64,000 nt of DNA from assembly GCF_032714615.1 (NCBI RefSeq), contig NZ_JAWDKA010000003.1, positions 1-64,000 on the forward strand, written 5' to 3'. A model generated the notes under the pieces. That model searched no databases. It was not told the origin of the DNA and saw nothing but the letters and a program-made list of their open reading frames with translations. The position numbers and the translations under genes were made by a program. Below, piece after piece: positions 53,889-63,165 of this stretch. Each line of letters begins with the position of its first letter. Position 1 is the stretch's first letter. The stretch is from Methanorbis furvi (lineage in GTDB: Archaea; Halobacteriota; Methanomicrobia; Methanomicrobiales; Methanocorpusculaceae).

Positions 53889-54154
53889 GGAAATCTGCGA
53901 AAATCTGCGGTGGGTTTTTTCTCGTGCGTCCACACTCACCACTTACTCGCTTACGTTTTCCAGAAAAAAACCAACTAAATCTTTTTGTGAGAGTGCATTT
54001 TTCCGTGAAGCTCTGTGCATTTTCGCGAAGCTGTGAAACAGTGAGCACGACGGAACGGCGTATGAAGCGGTAAGCAGGCCACAGGCATGCGTCACGTGTT
54101 TACTCCAAACAAAACCGCATGCCGCAAACCCCCTTTTCTCTCACAGCGACAGAA

Positions 54155-54946
54155 TCACAGATCCGCGACCCGTATCCGCAGGTCGGCAAGATTTTTCCAG
54201 TACTCCTGTTGCCCTGACTCGGGCGCGGTTCCTGCGATGAAAACATCTTCAGGATCGAACAGCCGGCAGACCGCAGTAAGGGCCTCTGCATCAGGGTCGA
54301 TCACACAGACATGCCGGATGGTATAACAGTCGGCGAGTGCTTCAAGACCTGGCACGGCATCTTTGGAAAGGATGAGGTCCCGTTGAACCTCCAGGACATC
54401 AGAGAGATAGGCGTCGGGCACATACCGGAGATAGCGTCTGCCGGAGAAGTGCTCCATATCAATATAATCGGGCGCGTCATCATAGATGAGCACATGGCCT
54501 GCGGTGCCGGCATCACGCATCAGACGACAGAGGTCCGTGACTGCGTCTGCGAGTTCGGCGGACGCATCATCAGCGTCGCCGAAGTAGGCATCGGTATAAT
54601 GCAGTGCAGAAGGAGAGGGCATCGCCCACCAGCACCCGCGGGAGATCCTCCCGGCTACTGAACAGTCGGCAAGGATGTCATCTGGAATGAGATCAAACTC
54701 TGCCGTGATGGTCTGATCACAAATATTGGACAGTGCCGAATCGATGCGGCCTTGATAGAACATTCCGCCGCAGGCAGGATGGGTAACCGGCGGCAGCTGG
54801 GCGCGAAGAGATGTTTCTATCTCCCAAGTAGTCAGATCAACGGTTCTGCCCATATGATCCAGAATCCATTTCCCCAGTTCATTGGCCGCAGGAGGGGAAG
54901 GCTTTGCAGACCCGAGGCTTCGTACCGGAAATGATCGTTCACGCAA
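54155..54946 (-). CDS. Uncharacterised acidic protein
   Basis: About 263 residues if the TTG at 54946 is used; a TATA-like gattaaatac about 35 nt upstream supports a leaderless start there, and the first internal ATG is 31 codons in. The protein is acidic, with no signal peptide or membrane helix. Visible segments include HPACGGMFYQGRIDSALSNI, a Cys-Trp pair in RISRGCWWAMPSPSALHYTD, and two repeated themes that look like alpha/beta units (GHVLIYDDAPDYIDMEHF, VCVIDPDAEALTAVCRLFDP). No family recognised. It is flanked on both sides by intergenic repeats. Confidence 0.6.
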   Translation of the reverse strand: MRERSFPVRSLGSAKPSPPAANELGKWILDHMGRTVDLTTWEIETSLRAQLPPVTHPACGGMFYQGRIDSALSNICDQTITAEFDLIPDDILADCSVAGRISRGCWWAMPSPSALHYTDAYFGDADDASAELADAVTDLCRLMRDAGTAGHVLIYDDAPDYIDMEHFSGRRYLRYVPDAYLSDVLEVQRDLILSKDAVPGLEALADCYTIRHVCVIDPDAEALTAVCRLFDPEDVFIAGTAPESGQQEYWKNLADLRIRVADL

Positions 54947-55023
54947 CGCAGTTCACTTATGAGCAGATAAGTCACTGAAGTATTTAATCATGCTCCAAAT
55001 GCCGTGCTGGCCATTAAGTCCTG

Positions 55024-55192
55024 CATCCCACGGAAAAACGGAGCACACGGAAATATGCAGAAAAAAACATCACGGAGTAGACGTGAACAGCACGGAATTC
55101 TAAAACAATTTATTTCTGTGATGTTCACGTCTACTCCGTGATGTTTTTTTCGTGGAGTTCAGTGTGTTCCGATTTTCCGTGGGCGACTCAGA
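55024..55192. repeat. Family B intergenic inverted repeat, copy 5 (covarying)
   Basis: Arms catcacggagtagacgtgaac and gttcacgtctactccgtgatg pair fully. The base pair T55078-A55133 replaces the C-G pair of the other four copies. Outer arms cccacggaaaaacgg and ccgattttccgtggg. Ends about 70 nt before metG. Confidence 0.85.
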
Positions 55193-55259
55193 AATAACGA
55201 CCCAAACACTGGAAAGGTAAAAACCCTAATACCATTTCCGCGCCAAATGAGTAACTACT

Positions 55260-57296
55260 ATGACCAATAAGCCGACAGTCGTCACCTGCGGTCTTCCCTA
55301 TACCAACGGCCTGTGCCACCTTGGCCACCTGAGGACCTACATTCCCGGCGACTTTTACGTCCGTTACCTTCGGCGGCTTGGCGACGACATCGTCTTCATC
55401 TGCGGATCCGACAACCACGGAACCCCGATCGTCGTCACCGCAGAGGCGGAACACACCACACCCCGTGCCGTCTCCGAACACTACCATGCACACTTTGACG
55501 AAGTATTCAAAGCAATGGAAATCAGGTTCGACCGGTTCGGCATGACGGACGACCCGACCAACCACAACCGGACTACAAGCATCCTCAAAACCCTGATCGA
55601 AAAGGGATACGTGTATGAAAAGACCATCCAGCAGAGCTACTGCCCGAACTGCAAGCGGTTCCTGCCGGACCGGTATGTGGAAGGCACCTGCCCCTACTGC
55701 GGCAAACATGCACGCGGCGACGAGTGCGACCAGGGCTGCGGCAGACATCTGGAACCCGGAGAAATCCTTGATCCGGTCTGTGCCACCTGCGGAACCAAAG
55801 CAGAGCTTCGCGAACAGAAGCACTACTACTTCAAACTCAGCGAGTTCAGAGACTATCTCATCGAGTACCTCCCGACACTCGAAGGAACCATCAACGCCCG
55901 CAACTATGCGATCGGCTGGGTGGAAAACGAGCTGAAAGACTGGTGCATCACCCGTATGATGGACTGGGGCGTAAAGTTCCCGTCGCAGAATGCCGAAGGC
56001 CTCGTCTGCTATGTATGGGTGGACGCTCCGATCGGCTACATCTCCTTTACCGAGGAGTGGGCAGCTGCCACCGGAGGCAGCTGGCAGAAGTACTGGTGCG
56101 AGGGCGACCGCGTGCACTTCATCGGTTCAGATATCATCTACCACCACTGCGTGTTCTGGCCTGCAATGCTGCACGGCGCAGGATACCAGCCGCCGTCCGC
56201 AGTTGTTGCGAGCGGTATGGTAACGATTGACGGCCAGAAGTTCTCCAAGTCACGCGGGTATGTGGTCTGGACGCAGGAGGATTATCTGGAGAAGGGCCTT
56301 CCGGCAGATTATCTCAGGTATTATCTGCTTGCCTACACGAGCCACACCCGCGAGCTGGACTTTTCGTGGAAGGAGTTTCAGGCACGGATCAATAATGAGC
56401 TGGTCAACACCTTCGGCAACTTTGCAAACCGGAGTATGACGCTTGTTAAAACGAAATTCGGTGATGTACCGGATGTTTCGGTTGCGCAGGAGATCTTTGA
56501 TGAGATTGCAAAGACGCTTGCGTCAGTCGAGGAGTCGGTGCGGGCGTATGAGTTTAAGGCTGCGGTTGACGGGATTTTGCTTCTTGCAGGATACGGTAAC
56601 AGCTATATCTCGAATGCTGCTCCGTGGAAGCTGGTAAAGGAGGATCCGGCGGCAGCGGCGGTGATTCTGAAGAACTGTCTGCAGATTGTGAAGGCATGCG
56701 CACTGCTGATTCAGCCGGTGATGCCGGATTCGGCACAGAAGCTGTGGGCGATGCTCGGTTATGCGGATGAGGTTGAGAGCCATCCGATTGCGGATGCTCT
56801 GGTACCGTTTGAGAACAAGACACTGGGAGATATTAGTCCGCTGTTTGCAAGGATTGAGGACAAGCAGCGCGAGGATCTTGAGGCTACGCTTGCAAAGCGG
56901 GCTGTTGAGGCACAGAATAAGGCAGCAGGTAAGAGTATGATTGATGCAGAGAAAGTTGAGATTGAACCGTTTTCAGAGGAGATTGTAAGTATCGATGATG
57001 TGGCAAAGCTGGATCTTCGTGTGGGTCTGGTGGTGAAGGCTGAAAAGGTGCCAAAGACGGAGAAACTGCTGAGGCTGCAGGTGGATGTGGGAACCGAGGT
57101 CCGCCAGATTGTTTCGAGTATTGCTCTGGAGTATACGCCTGAGGAGATGGTCGGGAAAAAGATCATTGTGATTGTGAATTTAAAGCCGGCAAAGTTCCGG
57201 GGAGAGGAGAGTAATGGTATGCTGTTCGCCGCGGGCGAGTCGGCGTCACTGCTTGTTCCGCTCCGCGATGTTGCGCCGGGGACGAAGATACACTAA
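55260..57296 (+). CDS. metG: Methionyl-tRNA synthetase with C-terminal tRNA-binding domain
   Basis: A 678-residue class I synthetase. HIGH is GLCHLGHLRTY (about 17-27). A zinc domain with four knuckle pairs is visible (CPNCKRF, CPYCGKH, CDQGCGRH, CATCGTK; about 125-185). The KMSKS loop is GQKFSKSRGYV (near 325). The anticodon helical bundle runs to about 545, and the last 110 residues form an EMAPII-like OB fold (DLRVGLVVKAEKVPKTEKLL ... GEESNGMLFAAG). Fused C-terminal OB domains occur in many archaeal and bacterial MetRS. Single gene, followed by the hairpin cluster. Confidence 0.96.
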   Translation: MTNKPTVVTCGLPYTNGLCHLGHLRTYIPGDFYVRYLRRLGDDIVFICGSDNHGTPIVVTAEAEHTTPRAVSEHYHAHFDEVFKAMEIRFDRFGMTDDPTNHNRTTSILKTLIEKGYVYEKTIQQSYCPNCKRFLPDRYVEGTCPYCGKHARGDECDQGCGRHLEPGEILDPVCATCGTKAELREQKHYYFKLSEFRDYLIEYLPTLEGTINARNYAIGWVENELKDWCITRMMDWGVKFPSQNAEGLVCYVWVDAPIGYISFTEEWAAATGGSWQKYWCEGDRVHFIGSDIIYHHCVFWPAMLHGAGYQPPSAVVASGMVTIDGQKFSKSRGYVVWTQEDYLEKGLPADYLRYYLLAYTSHTRELDFSWKEFQARINNELVNTFGNFANRSMTLVKTKFGDVPDVSVAQEIFDEIAKTLASVEESVRAYEFKAAVDGILLLAGYGNSYISNAAPWKLVKEDPAAAAVILKNCLQIVKACALLIQPVMPDSAQKLWAMLGYADEVESHPIADALVPFENKTLGDISPLFARIEDKQREDLEATLAKRAVEAQNKAAGKSMIDAEKVEIEPFSEEIVSIDDVAKLDLRVGLVVKAEKVPKTEKLLRLQVDVGTEVRQIVSSIALEYTPEEMVGKKIIVIVNLKPAKFRGEESNGMLFAAGESASLLVPLRDVAPGTKIH

Positions 57297-57306
57297 CCGC
57301 CCCGAC

Positions 57307-57433
57307 ACATTTGTAATGTGGGAGCTGCAGGCCAAAAGCCTGCGGCCCCACACAAATGTATCGGCTCGGCATCCATCGCAAACCTATGGTTTGCTCTGCT
57401 CCCCTGCAAACAGGGTCGCTCATCCCTTCGGGA
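57307..57433. repeat. Run of four hairpins after metG
   Basis: Hairpin 1: acatttgt/acaaatgt enclosing gcaggc/gcctgc (57307-57359). Hairpin 2: gcaaacc/ggtttgc, loop tat (57378-57394). Hairpin 3: ccctg/caggg, loop caaa (57402-57415). Hairpin 4: tccc/ggga, loop ttc (57423-57433). The first begins 11 nt after the metG stop. A structured 3' UTR, terminator or small RNA are all possible. Confidence 0.6.
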
Positions 57434-57441
57434 CTCGGTAA

Positions 57442-58178
57442 TCATGGTTGAGCGGGAAATGGTTTTGGTAAAAAATAATTTCGGGAGTTTTTTTATCCCT
57501 GATCTTCATCGACAGTTGTCCGATGAGTGCGATTCTCATACGATTTTTCTCCTGAGTCGTAAGTCGCAAGTTGTATGCCGGTGGTTTTTGGAGGGGGAGA
57601 GGTTGCTGTTTTGCGGTTGGTCCGGCGGTTGGTTTTTGGTGCATGGTGGTTATGCACCGGTGGCCAAAGATAGGGTGTTTTCTTTGAGCCGATTCTCTTA
57701 TTTTCCGTTATGTGATTTTAAGGTTTTGAACAAAAATCAGGTGTGATTTTCTTGTATTTTCGTGTTTGATGCAGCAATCTGCATTAAAATTCAATTATAA
57801 TAATAGATGCGACGATAGTATTTTAGTGTTCGCGCGAGGGGAAAATTAGGTGTTGCATCCTAAGATATGAGGAGAACTGCCCAGAGAACAATTGAATTAT
57901 TGATTTGAGGTTTATTTTTGGTTTCCTTGGAGATTCATCCGATATTTTCGGCTGAAATATTTCAAAAAAATACCGACATACAAATATATTGGACACAGAT
58001 TAGGTTTCGTGCAGTGAATGGGGCGATATATAATGAATTTCATGAGTTATTCGAGTTATAATCAAAGATAGATTCATATCAGATAAAAAATAACATACCA
58101 TTATCTTAGGATTTAATGTTTCAAGTATGTGTGTTTGTGCTGTTCACACGTGGTTTGCTCATCCTGAGGAGGAATTTA
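57442..58178. other. AT-rich spacer before the large surface-protein gene
   Basis: No convincing gene. The stretch 57440-57750 has open frames on both strands but none with normal composition. From about 57770 the DNA is very AT-rich. TATA-like elements occur at about 57796 (aattataataat) and 58025 (gatatataatga). The latter would give a leader of about 130 nt to the gene at 58179. Confidence 0.45.
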
Positions 58179-61100
58179 ATGCTTTTACGTAAATGCGGGA
58201 CGGAAAGTCCCAAAAAGCGGGCGGAAGTCCTTGCACGCGGTGGTGTGATCGCGGTTGCGACTTCTGAAAGAAGGAGCGGAGCAAGGCTTTGCCTTGCGAT
58301 TGCGGCTCTTCTGCTTGTGTGTGTGCTGACAGTGGGAGCTGTTAGTGCGGATGAGCCTGTTGATGTTAAAAATTGGGATGAGTTGTATGCTAATCTCACA
58401 GCAGGGTACTCAGTTAAATTGGTTCAGAATATCAATGCTCTAAACACATCACTCAATCTGAGTGACTCGAATAAACCTGTCACCTTGGATCTGAATGGTA
58501 GTAGGTTGTTCAATACTACCATGTGGGGTAGTACTAGAGATACAGGTGCCATCATCACTCTTGGAGGTGGTAATCTGACGATCACTGATTCTTCATCCAA
58601 TACCCTTGGTTCCATTGAAAGCAGCTGGACTGCGATTGTCGTGAAACAGGGTGTTCTGAATTTAGATAAAGGAACAGTGAAAAAAATTGAGAATACGACG
58701 AACAAGGCGGTAGTTCATGGTTATACTATCGATATTGAAGGATCATCCAGTTCAAATGCCAACAAGCACTCTGTTGTTACCATAGGCCCTGATGCCATCG
58801 TTGAAGGATATGCTTGGGCCGTTGGTATTGGTAATAATGGTATCAAGGCTGCCTATGGTATCGAATTGGATGTGTACGGCATCCTGAGAGGCAATCAGAC
58901 TGCATCTTCTTTGAAGAATGCCTACGGAAGCGGAGGATTAACCGTTAACGGCAATGTTCAAGGTTCGGGGAACACTGTTCCCAGTGGGAACATTCCGGAG
59001 ATTCGAATTCATGATGGAGCAAAGATCATTGGTTACAATGCCGTTGCATCCCAATCACTTGGGGCGGCAAAATACAACGGAGCTGCTGTCTATGGAGCAG
59101 GATTTGCAAACTGGACCATCACTGGTGGAACGATCATCGGTGGTGAGGCACTTGGCATCAAGTCAGGCAAATGGTATATTTCCGGAGGAGAGTTTACCGG
59201 AAATGGATTGTTCGCTGATCCTGCTATCTCCGACAGTAATGGGTCTGAACCAACTGGTGCTGCTCTGAGTGTTACCACAAATCATGGTTATGCAAAGAAT
59301 GTGAACATCACTATCACCGGCGGTAATTTCACAAGTACGGACCAGTCCGCATTTTATGAGGGATCGAGTTGGGATAAAGATAAAGGGTATCAGGCAGGTT
59401 CAGCCCTGAAGATGGTGGCCATCTCCGGCGGTAATTTCAAGATGAACAACAACACTCTGAGTGCTATTACCATTCAGAACTCCGGTGACACCACAAACAT
59501 CACCGATGGCATTTCCATTAAGGATAAAACAGGCAACAACCTGCTCTATCGCGGGGTGAATCTGACGAGTGCCGGTGCCACACCGACCTTCAAGTGGGGC
59601 GGTGACAACACCAGCGGTTATAACCTGACGATCAGCCAAAGCGGCAATTACAAGCTGATGGACAGTATCACGCTCGGCAGTATGGATATACCTTCCTCTA
59701 TATCAGGGGTCACCTTTGACGGCAACAAAGGCGCAGGAGTACAGATTACATTATCAAAATCACCACTAAAAAACCCGATTCAGATTAAAGGAACTTCGGT
59801 TACCCTGACAAACATGTATGTGACCGCAATTGACGGTACTGCCGGAGCAAACTCAAATGGTGTTATCCAATTCTCTGGAGTTAATGGCAAACTTCTGAAC
59901 AGCAAAATTGATTTCAGTAATATAAATCTTGATGATTCCTTCGCCGCAGTCCGTCTCAATGGTGCTGATTCCGTCGTCTCAGGAACTGAGATCTTCAATG
60001 GTAACTCTACCACCAGCAGCAGCCAGTGTATCGTAGTTTCCGGAAATAATGCTACAATCACCAACAACAAACTGACTCCGGGAACAGCATTGAAGGGGCT
60101 GAAAAAAGACGGCAAAACATCCAGCGGCAGTGTTGCTGTTCGCTTAACAGGCGACACATCGGAAAAACTCACGGTTACCAACAACGTCATAACGAGCACA
60201 TGGTCGAAAGACGAAACCACCCGAAACTCCGGTGTCAGCCTTGACACCTCAACAAGAACATCCATCGAGGCTGTCATCACCAACAACACGTTCACCCTGA
60301 ACAATGCAAACAGAACAACCACGAATAACACAGCACTCGGCGGCTATGGCAGCGTTCTCTACATTAATCCTCTAATGAAAAACGACGATACAGCCTTCAC
60401 GGTGAATGTTGATATCCAGAACAACACTGTCAAGAAAGGAACCTACCTCATCTATGCCGACGGGAATGACGGTGCAAAATCCATTACCGTAACCGGCACC
60501 GTATCATACAACAACTTTGCTACGATTACCGGTAAAAAGGCAGAAAACAGCACTGATGTTACCACATTCACGGTAAGTGGTATCACATGGACGAGCAACG
60601 TCGAACCGGCAGTTCCCGAAGTTCCCTCGGTCACACCAACCACTGATATACAAGGAAATACTGTTCTCACTCCAACTTCATCGGGTGATACCTCCATTAC
60701 CGATACCACCGCAACCATCGGTAATGCAACCACAAGTACCGCAGTCATTCAGATTTCCGGCACCGGAGTGAGTAGAGATCCAGGTACTGGTGCTCTCACT
60801 GTCCCCGCAACTGCCGAGATCAAAGCTGTTTACCAGGAATCTCCCGCCGAATCTCCAGCTTCAGTAGGAAATACCGAATATCAGCTCAACATCACCCTCA
60901 CAGCGGTTGATACTGCAAATCTGCCAACCATCAGCCCGGCATTCAATGAAACGAAAGCATCACAGATAGCCGGAAAGGGATATGCAGTTGCTGCAATGAT
61001 TACTGCAACCGGCGATGTCAGTGCTATCAACAGAAATATTACAAACGGCGGTTACGTGGAAGTCAGCTTCAAAGTTCCGAGGGTATGGGCTGACCGTGTT

Positions 61101-61763
61101 GGTCTGGATAGAATTGTAGGATTCCACATAAAATCAGATGGTTCGATGGAAGGGCCGCTGGCGGTAACCAGAGGGTCAAGCGATGCTACCTCCTACACCT
61201 TCATCGTGAAAACGAGTGGATTTTCCACCATCGCTGTCGCAGCCTCCACCCAACCGATAACAACGGTGCCGACATATCAGCCGGCACCACCAGTCTACAG
61301 CACCTCTGACGGCAACATGGAGAACGCCTTCCGCGTCCTCTTCGACTCCAAAGGCGGCAGCTTCGTGCAGCCGGCAACCGGTCTCTCTTATGGTGACCGC
61401 ATCACAAAACCCACTGATCCAGAACGCGACGGCTACACCTTCGCCGGCTGGTACAAGGATGAAGCAGGCACCATTGCATGGGTCTTTGCCGAGGATGCAA
61501 TTCCCGGCGACACGACACTCTATGCAAAGTGGATCTCCCAAGGCTCGGGGACCACCAATGCCGTAGCAACGCAGGCAGCATCCGCACAGACCACGCAAAG
61601 CTCGTCGGTGATGCAGACAGCGTCAGCAACGCAAGAAGCGACACCATCCGCGACGACAGCGCCCGCCGGCATCTCGCCGACCATGACGCAGGCTCCCGCA
61701 CCATTATTCGGCATGCTTGCCGGATTGGTTGCGGCCGGAGTGTTGCTCAGAAGAAGAGAGTAA
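58179..61763 (+). CDS. Large surface protein with parallel-beta repeats, InlB-type repeat and C-terminal sorting signal
   Basis: 1194 residues from the ATG at 58179, fixed by gaggagg 6 nt upstream; the longer frame from 58116 has no such site. The N-terminus has a long charged region (about 35 residues) before the hydrophobic LCLAIAALLLVCVLTVGAVSA. Residues 60-800 are Asn/Gly/Ser/Thr-rich with recurrent short strands (ITGGNFTS, AISGGNFKM, ITNNKL, VTNNVI), typical of a right-handed beta-helix or pectate-lyase-like fold. A predicted Ig-like region and a Thr/Pro-rich stretch follow. One InlB B-repeat (VLFDSKGGSFVQPA ... DGYTFAGWYKDEAG) lies near 1052-1115. A Gln/Thr/Ala linker leads to PAPLFGMLAGLVAAGVLLRR. 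Confidence 0.85.
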   Translation: MLLRKCGTESPKKRAEVLARGGVIAVATSERRSGARLCLAIAALLLVCVLTVGAVSADEPVDVKNWDELYANLTAGYSVKLVQNINALNTSLNLSDSNKPVTLDLNGSRLFNTTMWGSTRDTGAIITLGGGNLTITDSSSNTLGSIESSWTAIVVKQGVLNLDKGTVKKIENTTNKAVVHGYTIDIEGSSSSNANKHSVVTIGPDAIVEGYAWAVGIGNNGIKAAYGIELDVYGILRGNQTASSLKNAYGSGGLTVNGNVQGSGNTVPSGNIPEIRIHDGAKIIGYNAVASQSLGAAKYNGAAVYGAGFANWTITGGTIIGGEALGIKSGKWYISGGEFTGNGLFADPAISDSNGSEPTGAALSVTTNHGYAKNVNITITGGNFTSTDQSAFYEGSSWDKDKGYQAGSALKMVAISGGNFKMNNNTLSAITIQNSGDTTNITDGISIKDKTGNNLLYRGVNLTSAGATPTFKWGGDNTSGYNLTISQSGNYKLMDSITLGSMDIPSSISGVTFDGNKGAGVQITLSKSPLKNPIQIKGTSVTLTNMYVTAIDGTAGANSNGVIQFSGVNGKLLNSKIDFSNINLDDSFAAVRLNGADSVVSGTEIFNGNSTTSSSQCIVVSGNNATITNNKLTPGTALKGLKKDGKTSSGSVAVRLTGDTSEKLTVTNNVITSTWSKDETTRNSGVSLDTSTRTSIEAVITNNTFTLNNANRTTTNNTALGGYGSVLYINPLMKNDDTAFTVNVDIQNNTVKKGTYLIYADGNDGAKSITVTGTVSYNNFATITGKKAENSTDVTTFTVSGITWTSNVEPAVPEVPSVTPTTDIQGNTVLTPTSSGDTSITDTTATIGNATTSTAVIQISGTGVSRDPGTGALTVPATAEIKAVYQESPAESPASVGNTEYQLNITLTAVDTANLPTISPAFNETKASQIAGKGYAVAAMITATGDVSAINRNITNGGYVEVSFKVPRVWADRVGLDRIVGFHIKSDGSMEGPLAVTRGSSDATSYTFIVKTSGFSTIAVAASTQPITTVPTYQPAPPVYSTSDGNMENAFRVLFDSKGGSFVQPATGLSYGDRITKPTDPERDGYTFAGWYKDEAGTIAWVFAEDAIPGDTTLYAKWISQGSGTTNAVATQAASAQTTQSSSVMQTASATQEATPSATTAPAGISPTMTQAPAPLFGMLAGLVAAGVLLRRRE

Positions 61764-62236
61764 CCACTCTCTTTCTTTTTGGTACTTTGTATTCGGTTGA
61801 GTGGTAACTGGGAATAATGAGATAGAACCAACCGCAGATTTTCAAATTTATCACTTCAACAGTGAAATCGCTGCTCCGGCGGCATTAGACAAATCCCGCA
61901 AGGAAAAATGGTCCGGAACATTATCATCTGATTCCTGTCCGGAAAACGGGTATACACGTATACCCGCCATCACCAAACAGCACACTTCACGGAATTGTCT
62001 GCCGATACCGGGACAAGCGTATGCGAGCCATCCGCATCATCTCCAACAAAAAACCACTCAAGACAGCACAACACTGCCTCCGGCGGCATTCCCGCACTCA
62101 CACAGTAGCCAAATCACTCGGATGAAACAGTACAAAACATCTAACACATCCGCTGCGTCTTCATCATACACCATTCAGCGCAGCGCAAACTGCTGAGTGC
62201 CCGGCCGAAACCGGTGAAAATTAATCTGATTTTTTT
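61764..62236. other. Spacer with a perfect hairpin
   Basis: A 131-codon plus-strand frame (61801-62196) has an unnatural Ser/Thr/His mix and is probably not a gene. cgggtatac and gtatacccg pair around a 2-nt loop at 61947-61966. The words accaaccgcagattttc (about 61827) are a family C flank relic. ctccggcggcat occurs twice (61873, 62078). Confidence 0.45.
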
Positions 62237-63107
62237 AAAATGAGTTTCGCCATGTGAAATTGCATAAAGAAGAGGTTATTTTTGTACGTGATTACTTCAA
62301 AGAGGGCTTCCGCGATGTGAGCTTCATTGTTTGCGATTTATCTATCCTTTGCTTCGTTTGGAGTAACCACGGAAAACACAGACCAGACGGAATACCACGG
62401 AAAAAACACGGAGAACGCCTGCGACGCCAGAAAACACGGAAAGCCTAAGAGTATGAGTATGGGTAGTGGATCATCGTTTTGAAATGCCAATTTCCTTAGG
62501 GTTTCCCGCGAAACTGCTGTACTCTCACAAAAAGATTTAGTGAATTTTTTTCTGAAATATCGTGATGAAATATTTTCATGTGGTAATATATACTCCCGCA
62601 GTTATTTGGAAAAAAATCAATTGGACGATGAGAATAAAACACGAATTACACGAATCGCACGCCGCTTCGCGGCCTGCTTGGCTCGCCTACCGGCTCGCCG
62701 ATATTTGAAATGTATAACATATTTTCTCCTCGCTAATCGCTCGTCGATCAAATACAGTTTTTCGTTGCATCTTATTAGCTCCGACACCCTGACGAGCAAT
62801 TAGCGAGGAAGGGAGGAGGAAAGAGGTTCAAAATTATGTCGTGGGCGAGCCGGTAGGCGAGCACAGCATGCCGAAGGCATGCGATTCGTGTAATTCGTGT
62901 TCTCTACTTCAGCGACACTCTGAAAATATTTCTGCGACAATTTTTTTTTGAAAAATTTCCAAGACGAAACTTACTAAATCTTTTTGTGGCATCACATTTT
63001 TCCGTGGTATTCCGTGTGGTCTGTGTTTTCCGTGGTTACTCCAAATAAAACCAAATAAAGATAATTTCTTTTCCCTGTGCTATTTCACACCGCATAACTC
63101 CTCACAA
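62237..63107. repeat. Nested inverted-repeat locus (families E, D, F and A-like)
   Basis: Layers from outside: E (gagtttcgccatgtgaaatt at 62243, tatttcacaccgcataactc at 63083); D (ggagtaaccacggaaaacac at 62360, gtgttttccgtggttactcc at 63024); F (aaaaagatttagtgaatttt at 62529, acgaaacttactaaatcttt at 62964); an acgaat layer (acacgaattacacgaatcgc at 62639, gcgattcgtgtaattcgtgt at 62881); cgagccggtaggcgagc arms; and a core pair ctcgctaatcgctcgtc / gacgagcaattagcgag. No credible gene. Confidence 0.87.
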
Positions 63108-63165
63108 AATTATTCCGCAGTATCACAGCAAAACCAAAAAAAAAGAGAAACATCTCGCCCCGCAA

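Larger units (their letters stand above)
53525..53917. repeat. Family C inverted pair, second locus
   Basis: Left arm 53525-53656 (aaccgcagattttcgcag ... gatttccaaatttgcc) and right arm 53778-53917 (the mirror, ending ctgcgaaaatctgcggt). The arms differ from those at 23.8 kb at several positions, but the two arms of each locus agree with each other. The centre (about 120 nt) contains a direct repeat of gagtgggaacgatgagaaaaa (53665, 53741). Confidence 0.87.

Noticed and set aside
57318-57746. 142-codon frame covering the hairpin cluster after metG
   Set aside because: It runs through the structured hairpins and its translation has no protein-like pattern.
61801-62196. 131-codon frame after the surface-protein gene
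   Set aside because: Odd Ser/Thr/His composition, begins in repeat-derived DNA, and has no ribosome binding site or promoter.
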